Below, piece after piece: positions 56,158 to 64,000 of a DNA stretch of 64,000 nt. The translations under genes were made by a program, and so were the position numbers. Each line of letters opens with the position of its first letter. The stretch's first letter is position 1. The DNA is from Bugulina stolonifera (taxonomy: Eukaryota > Bryozoa > Gymnolaemata > Cheilostomatida > Bugulidae), in the NCBI GenBank assembly GCA_935421135.1, contig OW285196.1, positions 14,009,001 through 14,073,000 of the forward strand. Direction: 5' to 3'. The notes beneath the pieces are model-generated. The model was given only the letters and a program-made list of their open reading frames with translations. It was not told where the DNA came from and ran no database searches.

Positions 56158-56243
56158 GTAGAGGGCGCGAAGCGCCTGATGCGTGCGCAGCACGCTGCGG
56201 GGAGGGTCCGGGAGGGGCGCTGAAGCGCCCTCCCGGGTTCGAA
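56158..56243. repeat. GC-rich hairpin cluster near the left hAT end
   Basis: Three adjacent stems with short loops (GGCGCGAAGCGCC, TGCGTGCGCAGCACGC and a GGGAGGGGCGC / GCGCCCTCCC stem with TGAA loop) in otherwise AT-rich DNA. They lie between the left end and the transposase stop codon, where transposase-binding or 3' end signals may sit. Confidence 0.8.
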
Positions 56244-56565
56244 AATTTTTTCGGAATTACGACGCAATAAGGTCCATCTCCAGCAATCTGGCACTAAATT
56301 TAGCAATAAATTTAATGTTGATTATGGTATCCAATGCCATCCATTTGCCATCAAATGAATCTGAAGAACCCTATTTATCTAAAAATATTCACAAAACCAA
56401 TAATATATGCATGTACATGTATGTACGGTGTGTAAATATTCATATTTATTGGCAAGCAAGAAAAATCCAAGTAATGATACAAGTGCTGCATAATATATAA
56501 AGGTAGACATCCATGTAGATGGTGTATGAAATATTAGTTAAAACTCGAACATAAACACAAGTATT

Positions 56566-59500
56566 TTACATGTACCCCCTCTCACTCAAAAACGGTACAA
56601 TAATTTTGTTTAACTCAACGTCTTTGTCTCGGTGAATCATTATTGTTGCCAGAGCATTCAACCTGTGTAATAAAATACAATAATTACGTTAGAGGGTAGA
56701 GAACATAAATACTCATCTAAAATTTCAAAACTAATAACATGACGTATTATGAGAATTCATATGGTGCATACAGAAGTCACTGAGCATGTAGCATTACAGA
56801 AGACAGCAAGTGTGATTCTGCTAAAATATATAAATATGCAAACATACCTTTCATGACCCATTGTACTCCTCAATTCATTTTTGAGAAATTTCAACCTTGA
56901 GAATGATCTCTCTGCTTCACAACTTGTTATTGGATGACAACTGACGATCTTTAGCATTTGTGTTACATTGTCCAGACCAACGCTAGATGCCCACTTGACG
57001 GAGGTAGATATGTCACAGCACTGGTGTCCATCTCCTAACTTCATGAAGCTGCAAATAATATTCAATGTTCCTAATCATCTTAGTTAAGTTACTTGATAAA
57101 ATGGTTTGATATTTGGCATTTAGTTAGGTATACACTTCTATGAGATAGGAAGTCTTCTTTCGTTTGGGGAAGACTTGACTTGTTTAGGTGAAGTCTAACT
57201 AACATTACCATGACAACACCAGATAAAAACACAAAACAGTTTACCAGTAATTTCTCCATGACTTGAGCTCAGTTCTGAGAGTTATCGCAGATGGCAGGAT
57301 TTCAGTGTAAATGGTGAAGCCCTTCTGCACTTCTTCAACCCATCCATCCATGTCATCTTTCCATTTGCTAGATATGATGGCATCTGGTAGTATGTTTAGA
57401 GTAGATAGAATGGAGGTATTGTTAAACCGCCTATCATACTCCGCCATAAGTAGATCTGAAATGGTAACAGTAATAATTTAGATTCAGATTACACTATTGC
57501 TGCACCACAACCAGGTTCTTTCCCAAATAAATAGGCCCATAATGTACACGCGTATATGCAATAAGTTGCATGAATGTGTTAACTGTGGAGAACTATATTA
57601 GCATCATTTTCATGTCGCATATATAGTTATGTCAAAATAATTTTAGAACTTCTATTAACGACCCCAAAGCATGATACGAACTTATACACAAAGTGATACT
57701 GTACAAAAGTTACATACCCAGAAAGGGAATGGTAATGGACCTGGCAAAGTAGTCTTCGGGGGATGTAGAAGGTATGTTGCTTCTGTGGGCTTGCTTTCCA
57801 CATCGCCTTGGTATAGATGGTGCTACGTTTAGTTGTTCGGCAAGTTTGACAGCACATCCATACCAATCGCCTTCAAATGTCTTTACCTCATCTCTAAAAG
57901 ATGCCAAACGTTGTCTAGTACCAGATATGAGGTTTCCAGCTGCGGCTATATCCAAACTTTTTCCTGCAACAAAAATATTATAGAAAAAATATAAACTGTG
58001 GCCAAGGGCTACACTATACTAGAGAAACTAAGCAATTCATTTTTGAAATGAGTGGTCCACATCTTCTAAAAAATAAGTATTCGCTTGACAGTATTCATTT
58101 CATGAAACTTATTAAATCTTTTTCTGTGCTTCATGCTATCAAATTTATAAAAAAAACTGTACCTTGAGTAATAGAAATGGTATTACCACATGCAATGTTG
58201 CACGTAAAAGCACATGTTGCATGCTCACAAACTTACTATCATGTTTTGATGTCTAACTTACCTTGCAGCTTAGTGCATAGCATTTTGGTAGCATCCAACA
58301 CCTGACAGCAGATATAAAGGGAGTAAATAAATGAGAACGACATTATCGCCCGGCACATGTGAGAACATCTGCTCCAATCACACTGGAAATCCCGATCATC
58401 CAACATTCCCTGAAGTGCTTCACCAATATATGGTAGCAGAGTCACTGTGGTCTCCAAGGCTGTATATCTACATTGCATAATAATAGACCTACTTAAGTTC
58501 CACTTTCTTTATTCACACTGCTTGTGACTATGATACCCATATCATGAAATGAGGCTGACATGCAATATATTTACCTTTCAACCCATCTCGTTTGAGACAT
58601 AGAGCATAGCTTTGTTTTCTGTGGGGCTTTAACATCATCACTTGCTTTGATCACTTCCGTTAGCTTCTTTTGGCGCTTTGGGGAATCATTAAAAAAAGAA
58701 CACAGTTCTTTTTGCACGCTCATCATGTTATCTGTAAATGAAAACACGATTGTTATAGCTGTTGCTAGCATAAGCAGACGATTCATGTATGAATAAACAT
58801 TTCATTGAGAATACTCCGCACTTGGAAACTGCTACTTACTGATTTCTTGAATGCTGGAGCAACTTTTCACTAAAGCCAAATTCAACAAATGAGCTTTACA
58901 GTGGGTATAAATAGCACGAGGGTTCTGTTGAGTTATGAGCGTGGCTGTACCAGAAGTTTTGCCTGACATGTTCGAGGCCCCATCATATGCCTGTCCAACA
59001 CAGTTTTCAATAGGTATCCCCCAATGGTTCAGTGTGCTGACAATTTCCTTAGCAAGTGCTTCTCCTATAAAAAAATCAATAACACTTGGATAACAGTCCT
59101 GGTATCGTCAGGAGAAAAGAAAATTTTCCACTGATGACAACAACAACACTGTTATCAAAATACCAGGAAAAAACCATCTGCAATGCATTATTCAGTACAC
59201 TACTTTATATTGTCTAACTTTCTACCTACATAAACATCCTCAGATAGACCAAAGTATTAATTTGGAACTGTGGGCACATGCTCTACATAAAACTGCATTT
59301 TTTAGTTATTAGGAGTGCTGCTAATAACTAACACCTAATTACTAAAAGTTAAGTGTACCCACCCCTTAAAGAGTCCAGAGGAACAAACGATAGAAACTTC
59401 TCCTCTGGCTGTCGAGTGTTAGAGTCAAAGTAGCGCAATGCGATGCAGAGTTGTTCAGTGTTGCTAACGTCTCGAGTTTCATCAGCTATAATAGAATAGA

Positions 59501-61751
59501 ATTGCGATCCCATTATGTCTCCAACCACTTTCCTTGTAATATGATTTGCTGTTCGAAGAAGTAGCTCATTTTGAATTGCCGGAGAGGTATACATCGCTTT
59601 TTTGCTACATATATTGTCAACATTCCCATCTCCAGCTTGTCTGCGGAATTCTAGTGATTGTAAAAAATTCCCACGATTGATGTCACCCAAAACCATATCA
59701 GATCGATATTCAGATGGGTCCCTGAACGGTATGCCCTCATTCCTGTGACCTCTTAACGCACAGCCCTGTCTTGCATTGTAAATCAATGCCCGCAGTACCG
59801 AATTCAGCCTTTTCTTTCGCAAAAGTAAATCTTTCTGCTGTTGATTACTGACTTGAGAAGTGATGGGGAGCTGTGTGCCATCTACCAAAGTAGATCTAAA
59901 TCCGGAGGATGAGATGAATGCATCTGCATGATAGTTGGTGTTCTGGTGTTCATCTAGATCTTTGAGTCGGCTGTATGATGTCCATGGCTTAGAGAGGAAC
60001 TTTCCAGGTTTTTTAGGTATGAGAGAGAAGTTAATAAATAACTTACAAACTTTACAGACACCACCTTGATCTCCAATGGTGAGCCATGCGCTATACTTTT
60101 CAAGTTTGCTAGGGTTGAGTTTAATAGTCTTAGTTCCAACCTTCTCGATTAACAACTTAGTGTTATTTTTGGGTGGTGTTGACAGTAGTTTGTTGCGTCG
60201 AGTATCTGATATGCTAGCACAAGGAAATCCTAATTCCAGTAACTCTTCGTATAGAGATGGTGAATCTATGCCTAAATAGAGAAAGTATCGAATTACATGT
60301 AAGTAACATCAAATAGAACCAGTATCAGATGAACTAAAATTTTAACAAGAGCCTCCATTTGGATCTAAATAGAGTGACACTACAAGTCACTACACTTTGA
60401 TAGCATTTAGACAATTAAAATAAAATTACCTGCATCGATTTCAGATTCAGATGACTTTTTTGTAGTCAAGTTGCAGGTTGAACTGCAAGGTGCTGTTGTG
60501 AATGAGGGACTAGGGCTTGCTTTATCTGGCTCATCATCTTCGGATGAAATACATATAGTTTCTGTAAAATGTTAACGATCATCATGTTTAATCAAGCCAG
60601 TAAAATTAGTGAATCTAGGTAATAATCACAGTGATACTGTTAATACAGGCTACTTTTTCATGCCTATTCCATTATTTTGACAGCATGCAGAAAGAAGTGA
60701 TAGTCAGAATACTCAAAGCGATAGATAGTTTTTAGGTAAATATACTTTTTGTCTAACACATGCACATTAATTATAACAGACAACTACTTGAGCTTTTTGT
60801 ACCCTTTGACACCGATGCATTTAATAGTAGTTTAATAGTAAAATGTAACTTTAGCCATTCTTTCTAGTAATAGAAATTTACAGGTTTGCTTACCAGTTTG
60901 TTTTCTGCAGAAATATAGTATATACACAGGTATAGACACGCAGAAAGATATTCCTGCATGATATTTAATTTTATATCTTTACTTCAATCAATTGAGCATA
61001 GTAAATAAAATAAAACTTATCCTCATTTAGTAATTTATAGGTACAGCTGCAGTCGAATTTTACACTTAGTAGTATTGCTACATGTAATATTAAATTATAA
61101 TTAATAATTATCATAAAATATCCAAAATGCATGATGATTATGATTGTATGTTGAATAATTTATAATAACTATTATTATATTGTTATGGTTAATAATTTGA
61201 TATTTTAACCAATTTTAAATTTTAACAATTAATTTTACATTTACATTTTTTACATTTATTGAGGTTTGCTAAAAGTTTACAGATAATATTTTCTAAAGGT
61301 AACTTGTTGACCACAAATAAATATCTATTTTATTATTTATATACAACTTATAGTACAAAATAAATAAATAAATAAACAAAGAGAAAATTTACCGTGCCTT
61401 ACGTCAACTACAAATGCAAATTTTTAGAAAACCCCAATAAATGTAAAAAATGTAAATGTAAAATAAATCATTAAATTTAAAATTAGTATAAGTATAAATA
61501 CTAAATTATTAACCAAACCATAATCAAATCAAACCATAATGAATCATTGGACTAAACCTTTCTCCAATTATATTATTAATTGAAATTAATTGAAAAAAAG
61601 TTTAGTCCAATAATTCATATTTCATATTGGTAGAAAACTTTTGCGTACATGGGCAATGGCAATAACAACGTGAGCATTATCCAATAAATTACCTTTTGGA
61701 CACTTTAGCAAAAGCATCCACAATAGAAAAACTTCTTTTGGTACCAGACAT
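56566..61751 (-). CDS. hAT transposase (TTF-type zinc finger, DUF4371, hAT dimerisation domain; ZMYM1/P52rIPK-like)
   Basis: Eleven coding exons: 61693-61751, 60894-60904 (an 11-nt microexon), 60430-60561, 59363-60271, 58840-59064, 58575-58731, 58262-58467, 57718-57963, 57245-57455, 56848-57048, 56566-56662; 2454 nt, 817 aa, all phases fit. Start MSGTKRSFSIVDAFAKV, then an acidic/Ser linker, a TTF-type zinc finger (about 125-190; CKVCKLF ... DEHQNTNYHAD), the DUF4371/RNase H-like catalytic core (first Asp in FYSIIADETRD near 330, second in AYDGASNMSGK near 398, followed by THCKAHLLNLAL), and the C-terminal hAT dimerisation motif (SCHPITSCEAERSFSRLK near 755-775; ends RLNALATIMIHRD). It would bind the element ends and catalyse cut-and-paste transposition. 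No stop or frameshift. The microexon and first exon are inferred from splice sites and phase, less certain than the rest. Confidence 0.92.
61186..61519. repeat. AT-rich fold-back with ~90-bp arms inside the hAT element
   Basis: Left arm 61186-61274 and right arm 61421-61519 are imperfect reverse complements sharing TTTACATTTTTTACATTTATT and flanking words. The ~145-bp loop contains the left copy of the 26-bp inverted repeat described separately. Confidence 0.75.
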
Positions 61752-61930
61752 GGTTTACGTTTGTACACGCTGCAATAAAAAGACTTTGCGGTAGTCATAG
61801 AGATATGACGAAATATCCGGCACACCTGCTTAGCGCCACTCTAACAATAGTGTACAACATAAAACCTCCGACATTTACAGCAGCTTTGTAAAGATATCGC
61901 TCTTGTTGACGTAAGGCACGGTAAATTTTC
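61383..61930. repeat. Perfect 26-bp inverted repeat pair flanking the first transposase exon
   Basis: 61383-61408 and 61905-61930 are exact reverse complements, centred on TTACCGTGCCTTACGTCAAC. Each contains a bZIP/ATF-like TGACGTAA word. The 548-bp interval holds the ATG exon (61693-61751) of the transposase. It could be a nested MITE or regulatory arms; there is no clear target duplication. Confidence 0.9.
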
Positions 61931-62102
61931 AGCTAACGGCGGCGCTAGTGGTGACAAATAAACAATAATATAAGGTTGATATTTATTTAATTATTTTTTA
62001 AGTTTTTTTCTACCCACGACTATTTTGTATTAACACACGACTTTTTTCCAACCCACGGAAAGTCGTGGGTCGTGTATGGCAATATACGCCTCTGCCTAAC
62101 AG

Positions 62103-64000
62103 AGATCAACTCTACGCTGTAGCAGTGTTATTCTGATAGCAAACTCTCAGTCTATTACTCTATATGGACACTGTACATCTATCTAGTGACAATTCATAAC
62201 TAAAAGTATTTAGTTCCTAGTAATCAATCATTCATATTTACTAAATGCTTCTACATAACATATCCTTGAAAGCATTGTTTGCCTGCCAGGATTGCATGTA
62301 TGATGATTACTCCCACGGCCATGGTTGTAGAGTGACACAGCAATAGCTGATTCACTGTATTTTAACATTCAGTTGATAGCAAACATGTTTCAACATGCTA
62401 TCCAGAAAGTCAGATCATTGCCAATGTGAATCAACAGGAAATATTCTTCGATCTGAGAAGTTCAACAACCAACCCTAGTAACAGAATAGAGCAAAAGAAA
62501 ATTTCAAAAAAATTCATTCAGGAACAGGACGTTCTGAAAACGCTCTGGTCAAAGTTTGGGGCTCAAACGTTTTCAGAATGTCTTGTTTCTAACTGGCATT
62601 TTCGAATAGTCAAACAGTAGATCCACTCCATGTTGTGGAATCCAAACTGTGGTCTTGCAATACTGACGGTTATACATGTATTCATTGAATGAACTAATCA
62701 CTACGCCAACCTTTAGTATTAGCATTATCATTATGCAGTGTTATTTATTGGTATTATATTCTACCAAAGGCATTTGGACAATGGGCACTACTCATAATTA
62801 GAAGTTATCCTCTCTCATTTTCTCTTCCCCTTCTTTTTTCTCCTGCTTATGCAGCAGACTGTAAACTACCAATTTTATGGTCCATTTGAAGAAGGAAGTT
62901 TCTGCATTGTTGAGGCCATTTATCATCTGACAGTGACAGCCTACCAAACCTGGAGTTAGTTCGACATGGTAGGCGGCACACGGCACACATCTGACAGAGA
63001 GGGCAGGTGAGTACATCTACAAGGGAGTATAATATAGGCTTACTGGTAATACACATGTACATGTACATGTAGATGCCTTAGATTGAAAAAGTGTGGAATG
63101 GTCATGTCACCATTGAACACAATGGAATACACTATAGATCCATCAGGATAGTATTAGACTGATAGCTTTGGCTCAGCTGCACATGCTTGTCTCACTTGTT
63201 TGAGGTGAGTATATCCAAGTGCTACATGCAAGTGATGATAATATTGCATAAACTAAAACTTTAACTGGTCTAACACAGGTTACCTTGTGTACCTTCAATG
63301 TATGTTGATACTGTATCTACATAATATTATGTCAGACGTGTATAGCATACTACATGTACATACTACACTATCCAATATTCTATTATCGTATAATATAGAC
63401 TTTAGTGTAGTAGGTTAGTATGTTTAGAGACATTACTTTCACAGGTGTCCAAACTTTAAAACAATACCACCAACAGTTTCCTAGCAGTAGCCTAAGACAC
63501 ACTTGTAAGTGTAGAGCCTTGGATACAAGGAACAAGATAATAGTTTTACTACTAATAACCAATGTAGAGGGATTAAAATTCCTGAAAAATACTTATTATG
63601 AGAGATTTAATAGTTGAGTACATGTAATTACTATACTGTGTGTGTGTAGCCTATGAGAACTAGTAGTGATCACTATTGGTGTTTGCAGTCAGGAATGAAA
63701 ATCCTTATTATATGGAAAACCTCCAAATTGTTTTGGAAGTTTTCCATAAACCTACAAATCAACATTTTGGAACTTTATGGAAAATATTAAGGATTCTACA
63801 TTTCACACTGAGTGTACATGAAATGTGATTACTCTATTAGATTGCTGTGCCTGTTGAGATCATGTTCATGTATATCACGATGAATACATAAATGTACATG
63901 TACATATTATATCAAGAAGAATATTTACATGTAAATCATGTACACGTAGATGGCGGTGAATACTTACATGTACATATTTTAGAATGGGAACGTTGAAGAG
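62103..64000. other. Right flank: no firmly supported gene
   Basis: This is the sequence that lay directly upstream of receptor B before the hAT insertion. It contains a fragment related to the 43981-44275 element (about 62520-62620), one arm related to the 46393-46496 hairpin (about 62793-62830), and a minus-strand Cys-rich open stretch (about 62850-63016: TCPLCQMCAVCRLPC, after a good acceptor CTCCCTTGTAG) that could be an exon of a gene beyond the window; I cannot assign it. A hairpin-forming stretch lies at about 63716-63750, and many TACATGTA palindromes occur near 63054-63073 and 63890-63980. Confidence 0.4.

Larger units (their letters stand above)
56088..62094 (-). mobile_element. Complete hAT-superfamily DNA transposon
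   Basis: 6007 bp bounded by perfect 16-bp terminal inverted repeats CAGAGGCGTATATTGC (56088-56103) and its complement (62079-62094). An exact 8-bp target duplication CCTAACAG (56080-56087 and 62095-62102) is diagnostic of hAT insertion. Subterminal regions carry short ACCCAC/GTGGGT-type repeats (both ends) and GC-rich hairpins at the left. The transposase gene occupies most of the interior on the minus strand and is uninterrupted after splicing. The element lies 38 bases upstream of the receptor B start codon, in the same orientation, and so within or beside its 5' UTR or promoter. Confidence 0.96.

Noticed and set aside
61622..61825. Minus-strand 67-codon frame with several Cys and His, considered as a THAP-type finger
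   Set aside because: Cys/His spacing does not fit THAP; a different frame in the same place gives MSGTKRSFSIVDAF and joins the transposase through good splice sites.
1..64000. CRISPR arrays, operons, tRNA or rRNA genes
   Set aside because: Tandem repeats here have no unique spacers, gene structure is eukaryotic, and apart from the tRNA-like core of one fold-back no RNA gene could be recognised by eye.

Overview
This is a eukaryotic window: coding sequence is broken by GT-AG introns, there are no bacterial operons or ribosome-binding sites, and several introns exceed 2 kb. The gene set (CEP63/DEUP1, PLRG1, a rhodopsin-like GPCR, a chitin-binding mucin, phosphotyrosine-tailed Ig receptors) indicates an animal. 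The combination, plus the strong enrichment of the palindrome TACATGTA, would suit an early-branching metazoan such as a sponge, but the sequence alone does not prove the phylum.

Layout. 219-3661 (-): 5' two-thirds of a CEP63/DEUP1 centriole gene, running off the left edge. 5622-11382 (+): complete 11-exon PLRG1 (spliceosomal WD40 protein) with a ~1.1 kb, 18-bp minisatellite in one intron. 12568-21835 (-): complete 8-exon class A-like GPCR. 21836-24402: intergenic, with one copy of a ~690-bp dispersed element. 24403-36859 (-): secreted mucin-like gene (signal peptide, PAN/apple-like module, ~1,950-residue Thr-rich mucin exon, C-terminal CBM14 chitin-binding domain) with an apparent one-base frame break before the last exon; its first intron holds an intact, young gypsy-type LTR retrotransposon (32333-36780). 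37789-44403 (-) and 45457-56049 (-): two tandem paralogous Ig-domain type I membrane receptors with tyrosine-rich cytoplasmic tails and no kinase. The second carries a gag-only LTR retrotransposon with identical LTRs (49222-53287) in an intron. A complete hAT DNA transposon (56088-62094, 16-bp TIRs, perfect 8-bp target duplication, uninterrupted 817-codon spliced transposase) sits 38 bases upstream of its start codon. 62095-64000: flank with no gene I can firmly support.

All spliced models were built by hand: exon lengths and phases add up to an open frame for PLRG1 (470 aa), the GPCR (520 aa), receptor A (505 aa), receptor B (635 aa) and the hAT transposase (817 aa). The most interesting material is at 37.8-62.1 kb: a pair of cell-surface Ig receptors with conserved phosphotyrosine-type motifs, a tandem-repeat tail in one, and three recent or structurally unusual mobile elements inserted in or beside them. 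All protein identities are from recognition of motifs and families; no database search was run.
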